From positions 434,001 through 498,000 of the forward strand of contig CAADRB010000067.1 of NCBI GenBank assembly GCA_900708905.1: a stretch of DNA of 64,000 nt, read 5' to 3'. Origin of the DNA: Hymenolepis diminuta. Its lineage: Eukaryota; Platyhelminthes; Cestoda; Cyclophyllidea; Hymenolepididae. Both the position numbers and the translations under genes were made by a program. Of this stretch, positions 1 to 14,500 are shown piece after piece; the first letter of the stretch is position 1; every line of letters starts with the position of its first letter. A model generated the notes under the pieces. The model saw nothing but the letters and a program-made list of their open reading frames with translations. It did no database searches and was not told where the DNA came from.

Positions 1-2583
1 AAGGAAGGACAGCATTCACGATTGCAGCAGTAGAGTTACTGTTATTGCTGTTGTTGATATTGAGTCGACCCCCATCAACGATACTCGACGACGCTGTATC
101 GTCATCGACTTCTGGTGCAGCGGCGGCCGCGACACGGTCTGAAGAAGAGTGGGCACTGGTGTGCCAGGAAATTGCTCGACGGGGACGCAGCTTCTGCTTT
201 ATCACCTGAACGCAAAGATTGTAAGAAAGTGTGTAAACACTTCTTAAAAGAGAAAGTAATGATTGCTGTGATATTTAACTTGTTAGTGTCGGACCACATG
301 GAAAACTCCTTTTAAAATGTGTTGAATCAAGTTTGACTGACTCCCCCCCGTTGTCAAGCATCCCTAGTTTGTCTATCTAAATAGTTATAACTGATAGAAT
401 ATACTAAGATGAGCTCTAGTCAAGAGATATTATCTCCAAAGTTTTCTGGATGTTTGTATGTAGTTCAAAAAAACATTACAAGAGAGACTCAAGCTTTGAA
501 ATCACCAACGTGACAGAGAAAACTGGCCAAACGAATACCGTTCCCAGCTTTACAAACCGCACTACCAAAAAATGGGAAGGAGACAGAATCTATATCAGAC
601 CCTGATAATAGGAGAGAACAAAGAGAATGTATCGGCCTCTGGATCTAGAAAGTTCAATAATATAGGTAATTAAGGGGGAGGGGCTATCAGAATAATAGAT
701 TAAATATACGCATTAAAAACGAAATCTAGAAGAGAATGATTTGATTTAAATCATTTTCTGCACGAATTGCCTTCAAACAAATATGAAACAGTTGAGGAAA
801 GAAGTCGTTTGACTCACTTCTTTGATAAGCTGCCTTCGAATACGCATCTTGACTTCAAGAACAAAGTCCAGCCAAGTCCAGAGACGATTATGATACTCCA
901 GCATTGGAATGTTTAACTCAAAGTTTGTCACATCAGCCAGGTTCTTCTGTTTGTCTCCCTGTAAAGCAAATACAAGATAAAGTTAACCATTAAATTCAAT
1001 GTAGAATATTTATTCACCACAGGAGAAAAAGACCAAATACAAATATGAAACCGCCGTATTCATGGAAATGGTATCTTCACACCACTGGTTAAGGCGTGAA
1101 AAAAACGATTGTTCGCCAAGGATGTTAAATGTCATTTCACCAATGGAGCCGAAAATAAGAAGTCAAGCGTGAAATATGAATTCGATGGTGTCCCAAATAG
1201 AAGGATATACAAAATTGTTAGCTGGCGAAAGTTCTTTTTGTTCCGATAAGTCACATATGAAGAGAAAAATTAGATTTGAGATAACTTACGAACTTCAAGA
1301 AGAATTTTTTCAGAAAGAAAAAAAATTAAATTAATGGTATCAGTTTAGAATATCACGAATTATCGGATTATTATGAGTGAAACTGTCAAATTTTCTATTA
1401 TTGAATCATTTTGGTGTTCCCACCCTTAAGATTTTAGGCGTCTCTTCATCAATCAAAAAAAGTGAAAGAAAGCCGTAAGGTAATACTAATATCGATTTAG
1501 ATTCGTTTAATCGAATTTATCTTAAACAGAATTTTAAAGGACCTTTGAACAGATAAGGCATATATAAATCCGTCGTTTTCTGACTCACTGCTTCTGACGT
1601 AAGGTATCTTGCGGTTTTGCCTAGAGTTAACCCTAGTGAGATCTACTATAGTAAAAGCATGTTAAGTATTTTTTATCGAATAGTATCTTGATCATTCAGT
1701 GAGTCGAGATGATGTGCATATATACAATCTGGAACCCAGAGAACAAGTCCTGAAATTCAAAATTTGGAAAATGAGAACAAGAAGCAGGGAAGTATAATCA
1801 TTTAGTGAATAATTTATAACCAAATGAATCTAGAACTCAAGCTATGAATAATAATAAAAATAGACACTTCAGGTGTAACTTCAGAATACATTGAGTACAT
1901 TATGAAGAAATTTTAGAACCACAAACGTACCTTATAGCTTAGGCGAATCGGGAAACCGGGAATTTTGATGTAGAGAAAAACGTGGTTCCTACGGGCTCGC
2001 TCCTGAAAATGTAAAACATAATCAATTCCAGAATTACGCTAAAAATTTAATCGAAGGGGAAAAACCTCACCCTCATGACATCAAGAGGAACCAAAGACAG
2101 TGTAGGATCATGACTAGATCCAAATGAGCCACCAAGATCGCTAAAAGAACATAAAACCTTATCACTTACTGAAATTCATTTAACAAGAGTGTATAAATTC
2201 AAGTGCGCTCACGGTTCAACAACCAGATTCGCTTCAGAGGCTATTTCCTCGACAGGACTTTCTTCAACAACTGTCTTGAATCGTGGTTGCTGTTGTTGTT
2301 GGGTTTGTTGCTGCTGTTGTTGACTTCTATTGACGCCACTCCTCAGTCGACCACTCCAGGATTTCGGGTCGAGACGGGAGATGAATTTGCCGGCATATCG
2401 GTTGCGCTTCTTGGCTCTAGCTTCAGCAGCTTCCAAAACCAAATCCTCTGATGATGCAGCGAGATCTGCACTACCTGGTTCGAGGTTTTCGGCGTGATAT
2501 GCTGAAGTGGAAGCTGCTGCATATTCACTCCCGCGGTCGGAGAAGAAGTAAGGCATCAGGAGATTGTAGAATGATTTACTGAC
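1..2583 (-). other. BLTP2: BLTP2 C-terminal region with glutamine tract; last exon incomplete
   Basis: Exon 33 (2583-2213) starts with VSKSFYNLLMPYFFSDR, equivalent to human LTHQFFHRMMGFFFPGR, then runs into a low-complexity linker with a glutamine tract of six Q, one T and five Q (about 2,322-2,287). Exons 35 and 36 carry YIKIPGFPIRLSYK and LEYHNRLWTWLDFVLEVK, matching human FIYIKIPQVPLCVSYK and LEYHNNTWTWLDFAMAVK. The final exon starts VIKQKLRPRR at 205 and continues as a Ser/Ala/Asp/Asn-rich tail still open at position 1; the stop codon is outside the window. Confidence 0.88.
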
Positions 2584-5500
2584 CTGATAAAGTGAAGCAT
2601 TGATTAATAACACTCTCCTTCAAGCAGTATTTCTACGGATCAATAGACATCGCCTCTTCCCTCCCGTCAACCTTCGGTATTCTGATTTGGAAAAGCTGTT
2701 TTCCGTCAGTCATTAGGGAAATTCCTAGTTCCAGAGACGCATGGAGTAATGTAGAAAATGCTACAATAGACGTAATTAAGCTGCAATCTAGATTAGATGT
2801 CTTCTGATCCTCTTGAGCCGAGTGATGGTAAAAAAGCAATATCTATGAACTTTAAGACTCATAAAAGACAGGGACGGTTGAAACAGTATAGTATGTATTG
2901 TCTTTAATGCTGACAGTAAATGCGACGTCAGTCAATATTCAAAGGGTTTTTGAAAAGCAGTAAAAAATAAGATACATACTCTTCTGAGTTAACTAGTAAA
3001 GAAATAAAACCCTGAAATCAACAATTCTCCCCTCCAACCACTTATTAAAATTCTAACCTCAGACCTAAACATCCCTAGTCCGAATAGCATAATAAAAAAA
3101 CAAACAGTCGATAATGTATATCAACAGCGAATGTGGCGAATGATTCATTAAAACAAAAAAGATTAAAAATAACGCAACAATTTCCCAAAATATTAGGAGG
3201 AACATGCCTGAAGAACAAGAGGCGCAACACTAACTTCCATGACCTCTATAACGGAGATTCCTCCAACGGGTGGTCTCTCTGTACAAGCAAGACGAATCAT
3301 CGGTCCTCCCGTATGATGGTAACTACTGTTACAGTCGGGCAATAGCACTTCCTATCAGGGAGGAAGACAAGGTTAAATTAAGTGAAAAAGGAAAACGTAA
3401 TAAAGAGCGGCAGAAACGACCTTATAGAAGGAGTTCGGCGCAAGACTTCGAACCCTCATTGATCCCAACTGGAACAAATGTGAGCCAGAATCGTCCCTCT
3501 TATGAGTCCTCGCATAGAGAAATCCTCTTAACTCCACATCAGCCAGTCCAATTTGGCCATCGGCCTCTGTCATGCGCCATCGAGCGTGCTCGAAACAGAC
3601 TTCATCACGTCTCACTACTTCCGCCTCGATTTCAGTAGCAGCAGTAGTAGCGTCAGTGGATTGAGAGTCTATGGTAGCCCCGTTGACTGCAATTGCTGGT
3701 GGGGTGAAATGAGAGGGAGTGCCCGCAGACAGGCTGGGGGCGCTATTTAACGGTTGTGAAACCGTGAAATTTGATGATGAAGTAGGAGATTGAGAAGAAA
3801 GGCCATCTTCAGAAGGAACTATAGAGAAAAAATGAAGGGTTTAGTTGCATTCTATCAACAGTAGTAGTACCTTGGGAATTTTCACGGTCTAAGACGCCGA
3901 TTTCCCGACCATAAGAAGGAAAGGCTCAAGTTCTCGTTGTCAGAGCGAAAATGTATAACAATTCAACTCGATTTATATACAGTGTGTTGTAAATCATACT
4001 AGTTGACATAAAAAATTTAAGGGCTAACTGCTATTTCAAGAATAAGGAGAATATAAAAAATATTAAATTAGTCAAGAGAAAATATGTAATAATTTTACAT
4101 AATCATATTTTTATCCTCGCTTTTTAAATCGCGCCCTTCCTGTAGAACTTCTTCTTCAAGTTTATTTGAGGCCATTCGGTTAGTTCAATATTCCTTCATG
4201 GCGACCTATTCTCATTTAGGAGAGTATTTGGATGATTGATACAGATGCAGTCCGCTTCTTCCCATTAGTAATTCCATCAGAGATTCTCCGTCAAGTCAGA
4301 GATGAGCAGCCGCCTAGAAGTTCATAAGAACAGTTTTTTTACCATTGCTTCCTCTCCCTTTCGTAGGACATGACCTCTTCCTTTCCTTTGGTCCGGCCTT
4401 TCACTTCATGTGCAAGCAACGGAACACTGCAATCACTTTCAATTTCTTTAGAAGATTTTTATTCTCTGTCTTCCCGACAGGATTAAATTTCGATTCTGGT
4501 TTCGATAAATTGACTATGGCGGGACCTAGTCCAGGATGCTGCTTCCTTTTCTTCTTTCCATTCGTTTTTGCTAAATATTCGCAGGGATTCCTCTGTGGAT
4601 TTTCATTCCGCTTTATATCCTTCTTCGAGCTGAATGTTGATTCAGTCGCCTGACTGACCGCTTGTTTAACCTTCTGGATGACGTTTTTCTTTCTGGACTT
4701 TGGTTTGATTCAGCATATAGTTTCCTTATTTCCTCATTAGCCATTAGCATTTGTGAGATTCATGTGGACACAATCGGGTTAAGTGCTCCCTGGTAAGAGA
4801 AAAACATTAAAAAATACTCGAAGTTCAGAAGACTTTCATCAAATCGGAGAGGATTGAAACAGTTTCATCAAATTTTAGTCGCGAAATTGGTCTTGGATGA
4901 ATGGTACAGTTGTCTCCTTCATTTTCAGTGGCTCTTAACCTCCGTAATAAGAGTCTAACTTCTTCATCATCTGGGATATTGACAAGACCATTTTGGAAAA
5001 AATCCTCACACAATTTCATGAGGTAGCAAAAGTTCAATCTGCATCTGGACCATAGTCAAATTCATTAACTTGTAGAACAAGTGGTTCCCCAAGTGATGAG
5101 AAAAGAAACATCTATTTCAATTTTCATGCTCATAGTTTTAGAAAACACTTCGCGCAATATCATTGGATTTTCTTGCTATTCCTCCAACACCGATTCATAA
5201 AGTTCCTCCCATTACTTCAGAATTAATTTATTCTTCTTCAGTTCAGGTTCAAATCCACTCATATTTTCTGACATTTTCTGAATAAATATTAAACCTTTGA
5301 GCTCTTTTCAGCCTTTCGTTGTCAAATTTTGTCATCGACAGCACCAATCGTTATTTCAATAATAATGGGAAGAAAGTACAAAAAATATTAAATTCGTTAA
5401 GGGAAAATATTTTATAATTTTTCATAATTATATTTTCACCTTGACAAGCATGATAACAGAACTTGTCTAAACTGAAGCCAGTCAGTGATATTTTCCAGTT

Positions 5501-8500
5501 TCATTAAGAGAAATATTCACGGCACCTAACTCGGGTAGAGAACGGAGGCATCCTGGAACGAGAAATTAACATACTACTACCTCTTTTGTTGACTAGAATT
5601 AAGCAAGTCAATTGGTCACCCACACCGTTGGATATACACTGATAAGCATTGATCTCACGGCCTCTGATTTGGTAGGCGTGTACGTTTATCTCTAACTCTA
5701 TCGAAAACATGTACCTCAAGTGAAGAAAACAAAAGACAGAATAACATACCAGTGGGAATTTGGTCCCTCTGCAGCCTCATACTACCAGCGAGATTTGTAG
5801 CGTCCACTGAAGGATTCACCAAACTAAAGCTCTGCGTGCCATTTTGCAGCCTCTGAGATTGAACATGGACTTTCTGAAAGTGTGCAATGCTTTGTGACAA
5901 TAGAGCATTCTTCTCCACTATACTGACCTTCATCTGGCTAATCTTTTCTTCGAAGGCTCTGAAATACATAAGAAGTATGTATGATTAATAATAACATTAT
6001 TTTGCGGCAAAATATCGGAAAGGATATTATACAAGATCTGTTCAGCTTGAGCCGCCATAGCCGGTGACATTTGAGGAGAATTGATGGAGTCAATGTAGGC
6101 AGATAAACTAGCTCGTAACGTTGAGGGTTGAGGAAAAATTAATGGATCAGTTACAACATTACTGCCGAGTGTTGTCGCAGAAGTGCCGGCTGCACGGAGA
6201 TTTTGGTCAAATTGGCGGAGAATGGCCCAAAGCTCCCGCTCCTGAACACGTATAGCATTTACCATGCCTCGGAGGGTTTCTTGGTCACGAAGAATAGCCT
6301 GGCGTAGTTCACGCTCTCCCAGAAGGCTTAGACTAACTCGGTTTCGCTCAAAACGTTCCTATATATAACCAATAATATGTAATTGCATGATCGATATGGA
6401 AAGTACGTAAAAAGAATCTAATCGCATACCCTGACACTTTTTTATCCTCATAGACTGCCCATTAACGCTAAATCCACATACAGAATAAAGTACACTATAA
6501 TATGGTATAGATTTGCCAATTCTCATGGAGATTTAATATTAGCCTGAACGAAACCCTCAGAGAACTCAATCCTAGATATAAGGGAAGTAGAATCTGAAGG
6601 TCGCACTCTGTAATGGTCTTTGATAGTAAATTTTTGCGTTTTTAGTCTGCAGATACTATTCTGATACGTGTTTTATTAATCACCAATATTACTCAACCTT
6701 CACATTCCACAGCTTTGAAAAACTTCAAATTACAGTTGTGAGAGTATAGTGACTTGGAGGAATGGACATTAGTTTGAATTCTTTCATCCTAACCCTCGAT
6801 ACGATCTACTAACTTAGACGGTAGATGGTACCAACTTAGATCAAGATGATATTCAATAAGTATTTAAAAGAACTTAAATTATAAATTTCTTACTAATATA
6901 ATAAAAACAAGAAAACAACAAATTATTCTACGGTTTTTGTAGTTAGTATATGTAAGTGGTCGTAAAGATGTGTATACCTTTTGTTGAGGCTCAACGTAGA
7001 GCAGAAGATTACTGACGATATCAAAGACCATACTGTATTGTAGCTAAAGCAAAAGCGAAAAGTTGACCAAATTTCTTTGAAACTCAGCTAATACCTAAGT
7101 AAAGCAGTATTCACCGAATTTGTGCAAAGATCGAGGGTCCTATGAAGAAGAGTAAACGTATTAGCACCTTCTTGGCTTTGTAGAATCTTTGAATTATTAT
7201 CCGTAGGTGGCTATAAGGACAGGGAATTATTAATTACAATATTAAATCAATGGTTTATCGCTTGAGGATAACTTACGAGAGGCGGAACGAACTGACCAGG
7301 GGGTAGGCTATTTGGATCCATCGGTGCGTAGGTAACATAAACAAACTGACAAGCGCATCGGGAAACCATCCTCTGTAACTGGATAGTTCCATCTGGCGAA
7401 GAAGAATTCGACGGAGAGGCTCCACTAACCACTCCGCCCACAGCATGTCCTGAACCGACCACCTCCGGCCGTCCAGAGAGCGCATCTTGTCCGAATTCTG
7501 TTCCAAGTCGTAGCCAGTCCCGAACATCCGCGGCACAGAGCCACTGATCGGGAGTTTTGGAGTCCAACTGTAAATTGATATACTTTTTAAACAATGATTA
7601 CCTATACGTACTAGGTAGTTCGGTACAACCAACTTACTCCTCCTACGGTGGCGTAATACTGCATACACTCCATGTTTCCAATAAGGCTGGATTTTGAAAG
7701 TAAATGGGCATCACGCCACACTGGAGGGTGGTCGACAGAATCCAAGCGAGCCTTTGCTGCTGAAACGATGACGTACCCACCAGATCCTTCAACAGGTTTC
7801 AACATAACCTTAATAGGAAAAGAGAAGGTCAGGAGTTGATTCATTTAAAGGTACTGAAAAGTCTCAAGTTCGTTAATGGGAGTAGTATGTCGAAGCACCT
7901 CCGATGAGAAACCAACAATCGGCTACCCTTCTGTTAACTGGTCTTAACCAATATAATTGGTTATGCTAATGAGTGTCAAACCTGTTAGTTTTAAACAGAA
8001 GGAGCGCAGAATGTATAAAAATAATTCAAACGATAACTCACTTGACAATTGATGAGCTCAATATGCCACTGACGAGATAACACAGGAGTTGAAGTACAAA
8101 GAGAGAGACCTTGAAGCTGATCCAATACGTCTGGTTGCTTTGGCTCCTATTAAAGAAACATTTATGAATTGCTTTCCATTAATGAAAATCGAATATACTC
8201 ACTACTTACTTCTTCACAGTAGGCGTAAAATTTAGCAGTTTCTGCCTCTTTTACCAGGCGATCTAGCATAGGGACTTCTGGGAAGCTGGCAGTGTTTCCT
8301 AGCGAAGAAGCAGAGGAATTTTCGCTAATTTTGCCATCATCCTCTTCAGTTATTGTGACTGCGTCGACACCTGCTGAAGCCTTTGATGGACCTGCATTCT
8401 GCCCTTGAGATGAAGTAGATGCTCCATCACCTGCATTTTGAGTTAGCTCGTTTGGCATTGAAATACTAAATGACAGAATCGGAATGCTAGTGATGGAAAG

Positions 8501-11500
8501 GTGAATAACAAAGTTCAAGGCCGCAAGGTGGATGATTAACTCATCATCCATATTGAACACAAACGCACGCGGCGTTTCTGACAGTTTCGCAGTTATTCAT
8601 GGGGGAAATTGTAATCAGTCCGACGGGGTTTTGAACTCCGATGCCAATAATATGAAAACGACTTGTAAATTTTGTTCATAAAGTGTCTTCGGATTAACTG
8701 CACTTCAGACTCATCTCTCTCACCAGATCTGCGTCAACTATAGCCTAAACATATCTAGTCAGCGAGCAAATCATAGTGGCAGAAATTGGACTTACTACCA
8801 GTTTTACAACAGTGTAGAAGTTTCTAATTTTAAAAGAGCTAGAATCAGAAAATAATGCAGATTCACAATTAGCAGAAATTGAAAACAATTGATGATATTA
8901 TCAAATCATTCCATTTAAGTGGCATATATGCATGTTATTCACTTATCACATTTACCAAAATTTAATTACTCAACATTCCCTTTTATGGAAAAGCAAGGGT
9001 TTATTACGCATCTGTTCTTTCAAATATGGCAGACTGGATATCAAAACAACGTTTGGGTTGAGCTGCAAGAACTGATTTTACAATCCATAAACACATGATT
9101 TTTTTGTTGAAATTGGCTGGTGAAATTTAACCTATGCTTAAAGAGGGCTCAAGCTGGGAGCATTTTCACAAAGAAATTATCTAAAGAGTAAACGCTTGAA
9201 TATTTGGAACATTAATAGAAAAAATTTCGATAATATAGATTACGAGAGGTAGAGAAAAAGAGTTAATGTAAGAGGAAAAAGTTCGGTTTGATAATTTACA
9301 TTCCAGTTCAATAATTTTGATAGATATGAAGAACAGTCAGATAAAGTTAACAGCCATTTAAACTAAATTTTAGACCAAAAAGACGTTTTCTTAATTACAA
9401 ATGGAACCTGGAGAGGAGCAAAAGAACTAGAATAAGGAAAATTGTGAAAAAATAACGTAATTAATGTAGTTAAATAACAAAATACGTATTTAGAACTAAT
9501 GCGCTATTAGAAATATTATAAGTTGAATAATCCAGAAAAGAGGGAACTTATATTTATGCAAGCGGCCTGCGTACTTACTAATGGCGCAGTAAAGCTGACA
9601 GTCCTATTTGACAAATTTAGAGATCAAATTTGCCGCTGTCTACATGTCATCAGTTTGACATAGCCTGACGTTTGCATGATTTCATTACATATGCTAATGT
9701 GCTAAAATTTGTAATTACAAGCAGGGGAAGTTTTAGGATGTTTTCCTCTAATCCCTCATATCACTTAAACCATTTGTGATTAATAAAATAATAACAGTAT
9801 TAGCAATTGAATATTTCAGAAAATCTAGCTTACGTCGAGGTAGTCGCAATATCCAGGGAGATTGCTTTGAGAGCCTGAGCAGAAAGATTCTTTTTAAGCG
9901 TCTGCGCATGCTTATACATATTCATCATGCTGTACACTAAGTTCCTATTTGTCTCATTCCACCGCATCTTCGGATTTTCCACTGTTACATGATGAATCGG
10001 CACAAGCTAACATAAATAGAAAACAACAAGAGAAACACATGAGAAAAGGAACTAAATGCTTTTGTAAGCCAGCAGGCACATAGCTATTGAAAATTTTTAA
10101 CAGGAAAAGTTAGCAAGAATGCTAGCAGACCGGTCAGATAACATAGACGCAGAGGGAACCTATGAGGGGCCTGGACTCCAGATATGCTTAACCGTACGGT
10201 TCTATGGTGCTTTAGAAGTGAGTGATCATTGTGGCAAGATGGTCACTTTCTCTCACCTTTGTATATTAATGGTTCTTGATCCATCTTTTTGTCTTTCATA
10301 CCCTCAGACTTTTACGTCTTCTTACTCTATAATGCCTTGTCTACAAGATATTTATTAATAAATACTTATCCAGACCACGCTTTCTACACTGTAATTAAAT
10401 TGTAACTCACATCTTCATGGGAGAGCTGAAACTTTGCTGTATGACGCCTTTCGAGGGAGGCTGAAGAAGACTCCTCGTGGACTGAGCTCTTGGTTTCATC
10501 TACCTCCGCATTTCCACACTCATTTTCACCATCGTTGAAATTCTCCAGTCCGGGAATTCGAACTTTCACCAACTGTTGTGGTAGCTCAAAGGTATTTCGG
10601 AGTTCTCGTTTAAAACGGATGGAAGAGAAGATCACCAACTCAGAGTTGGGAGGGAAGGAAATAGGGGTTCCTTCCTGTTCGGACGTGTTCTAAAACAATA
10701 AAAATAGTCGATTAATCTAGTTAAGCATAGATTAATGTTCTACATGGAGCATTCTGGCAACACTGGCACTTTATTGACTAAAAATGAGATGAGAAGATGT
10801 ATAAAAGAATACACTGCATTAAAGTGCATTACTGGTCGTTAATCATTGAAAATGACCGCATATAACAATAAAAACTGCCAAGATATGTAGTTAATTCAAA
10901 GTCCAGTTACCACTTCTTTTCTTATTTTAATTTCGATTCTAACTTTGCTATTTGGTATTGTCTTGGTTTTCAATTTCAAAATAGAGTGCAGATAAACAAC
11001 GATGTGGAGATAACTAAATTGTCTATTGAAATAATGTTAATGGGTATTAAATCATTTTTAAAAAATTAAATTGGTTATTAGAAGAAACAAAAATATCGAG
11101 ATAACATGACTAACCGCTCAATCAACGACCTCTGAATATGGTGGACATGAACTCACTCAGACACCTTGGAGTCAGATTTCCAAAGTCAAATTTCACAGCA
11201 TAAGAATAAGATAGAGTGAAATAAACCCACTGAAAAGTTGAAAACCTTATAAACACAGAAAACAAACGAATTAGGACACTTCCTGAATTAAGGCTTTATT
11301 CTTAATTTCAACTCCTCTAATTCACTCTTTAACTAGAGTGCGTAAGGCATCTAAGGACACCTTGTGCACTTTTAGAAAAACAGAAAATGAAACCGCTAAT
11401 GGTTGAAACTTACAATTTCTTGTAACAAAATAAATAAACATAGGCTTTATTCTGTATATCCTCCTTCGGCTTCCATCACTCACTCAATTCGAGTCCGAAG

Positions 11501-14500
11501 GCGACTGCAAGCTTCGATTAGATCAGGTGGTCTTTATTGATGTTCTCCACTACTCAGACTATTGCTACCATCAAGAGACGAGGATTTGGTGTTATGGGGA
11601 TGTTTGGTAACTTCCTTTTCAACTACGCCCCGACTCGCCCCCTCCTACACGTAATAATCTAAAGGATTAAGGTCTGGTGGGTAGCTAGGAGACCAGAAGT
11701 TCGGTGTAACATGGTGATGAAAATTTTCTGTCATCCATCCGTCCATCCATCCAATCCTGGGTTTTGAGAGCTTTATGGGATTGACTCGAATCTTATTGGA
11801 AGATATAGGGTCTTCCTCCATTGACCACGCTTTCTATTTAAGGCGGCTTAACAATAATGGTTTGAAGAGTCTCCACAGAGACATCTTCATCTGCATTGAC
11901 TCTAAGACTCTGTGGAGAAATTGAGGAGTCATGATGTGCCCCTCACTCCTAACAACAGCAACAACGACATTGAAAAGCATCACTGTTACTGGAAGTTTCG
12001 TACGCGCGTAACAATTGGAACTTCAGTGGGGTCCACTCACACATAGTCACCTATCAATTTTTCGATTCACTTTTTGATCCAGCTGGAAGTTTTTTTTGCG
12101 TCGGAAATCAAAAAAATCAAAAACTAAGGACGCTTCTGTTCTTCTGAGTGCTTCAATTTGTTTAAGAGTTGTTTTGCACGCATCAAACGATTCTTTTGAG
12201 TTGCTTTTGTCCACATAACCTTATCTCGTTTAAGAACGTATGACCTCTATCCGAGGTCCTGATGAACGACATTCCTTATTCTTCCTTCAGACACTTGAAG
12301 ATGTTTGGCAAGACGTTGCATTTTTTCCCAGGATTTTTCCGATCATGCCATACACTCTTCTGACAAACTTAAGTGTTCTGAGTGAGTCAGTAAAACATTT
12401 AAAATACTGTTTTTTCTTCCTCGTGGCACCTAATTCATATCCATTGTTTTCATTCAGCACCTCCTTCTAACTTTGTAAACGAAGGATCTGGCGAATTTTA
12501 GAAATCTTTTCATTTCACTAGTTATAGTAGTATCTGCCATGAGATCTTTTGATGCAAAAAATGCATTAGGCATGATTGGGTTAGCCTAATTACGAAAATA
12601 TAAGTGTTCTCAGATTCGTATCCTGTATTACTACTCTTCCCGACATTTAGATGTTTTTCAGTGATCAATAATACTACTGTTACATATCCAATTCAATGTA
12701 TTCTTGTTCTCTTCAACGTATTTATCCTGATTCGTAATTCAAATGCCCTATCGATTAACATTCCATATTAATATATACCTTAAAACCACATACTAACTTA
12801 CATATTATAATGTAATACTGACAGTAAAAACTCACACTTTCAGCTTCGGAGATGAGATGTAGGGCAGTACGATCAGGTTGATGCAACAACCAAGCTTTTC
12901 CATTGAGCAATCGAGCATCCACAATACGAAGACTCCACTGTGGAGAAATACGTCTACTAGAATTTCGAGGTGGCAAAACGAAGACAACCGCATTGGTGGA
13001 TGTTCTCGCCTCCCATTCACCTTCAACATGAACACTGAAAACGCATTTAAGATCCAAAGGTCCACTACAAGCATGAATTCCAAGACGCTTCGTATATGAA
13101 ACCCAGTAAGTGACTTCCAACCAAGGAACTCGTAATGACAATTCAAGCGACCTGAAAGTAGAGAAAGAAGAGTCGGATCATCTTTCCTAGCAAAGAGAAG
13201 GATAAATCACTTCCAACTTACTGAACCAACTGTCCAAAGAGAGGTTTCCGTGGCCGAATACGATTAAAGACAGCTCCACGGCGAATAGGTCGTGCGATCC
13301 TTGACATACAACTTTTGAGACGATCAACTAGTTTAATTAGATTGGTGTAGATGAAGCATCGTGGAGGCTGACCATTGGTTACCTCGTTCACGCTGAATGA
13401 CATGCTCAAGAGAAGTCGGTTTCCACGGAACATTGTATAGGAATCATGAGGCTGAAGAAAAGCACAAATGGGTCATAAATGAAAAAAAAAGAATTTTAGA
13501 ATAAAATTAAAGATGGCAAGCTTACATTATCTTCAGGTTTAAGCTTTTCTCGATTGACAATGACGACAGAGTGATGGTCAAACTGGTCTCCGAAAGAGAG
13601 CCAATCCATGGAAATCCTGTTAAAGAAGGCGACAATGTAAATAAAAATAAATCTATGGTGTTAAAAATATATAATAAATGTGGCTTACTCAAAATTAAGA
13701 CCAGGAATTTGAAGAACGTGGCAGACTCCGTTGTATTTGGAAGCAGTTTCAAAGAAGAGATTAAGATCGCCATGGATGAAAATACGACCTAAATTGATAA
13801 AAATCGACGAAGTAAAAAAGTTCAAAATTGTTAAAAATAAACCGGTCAAAACAAGTACCACAGCGCATTTATTTACGTCAATGTCATTCATGATTGTTTT
13901 GAGCGTACGGTTTTCTTTTCTTTACTGTTTGCCACTTGTATAGATTACATTTCGGAATCCCACTAATTTCGCCATATTTTCGTTACATACTTGGTAATAA
14001 AATATTCCAAAGCGTTCATTCACGCTTACATAGTAACATGCTTTGACCTGAATCTCCATAATATTAATCATTTAAAAAACTTCTCAAGCCTATTAGGGGA
14101 AAAGATATCGACATTTGCGTAAGGAGAGAATTGAGCCACTGGAGCTACTCTTAAAAGAAACGCGCATTCTACCACCCCTCTTGTCGGCCAGAATTAACCA
14201 GTGGGATTGACCACCCACTTCAGTGAATATACAGAAGTGGATATTGATTTAGTGGCCTGACTCTATTGCATATTTATCTTGCCTGACGCCATGAATGCCT
14301 GTAAACACTACTATACCAACCGTTAAGTATACACTTAGTCTGAGTTTCATTATTCAGACCAACTTAGTCCACAATGTTTCCTTTTTTTACTGTAGTGAGG
14401 ATCGTCATAATCTGAAAATTTAATTAACTTCTATACTCCCTAATCATATTCACTTGCCCTCATGCTTTATTTTAAAAACTCACATATTTATTAAGATTTG

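Noticed and set aside
2203..2451. Plus-strand open frame with a Leu-rich run
   Set aside because: It is the complement of the glutamine tract of BLTP2.
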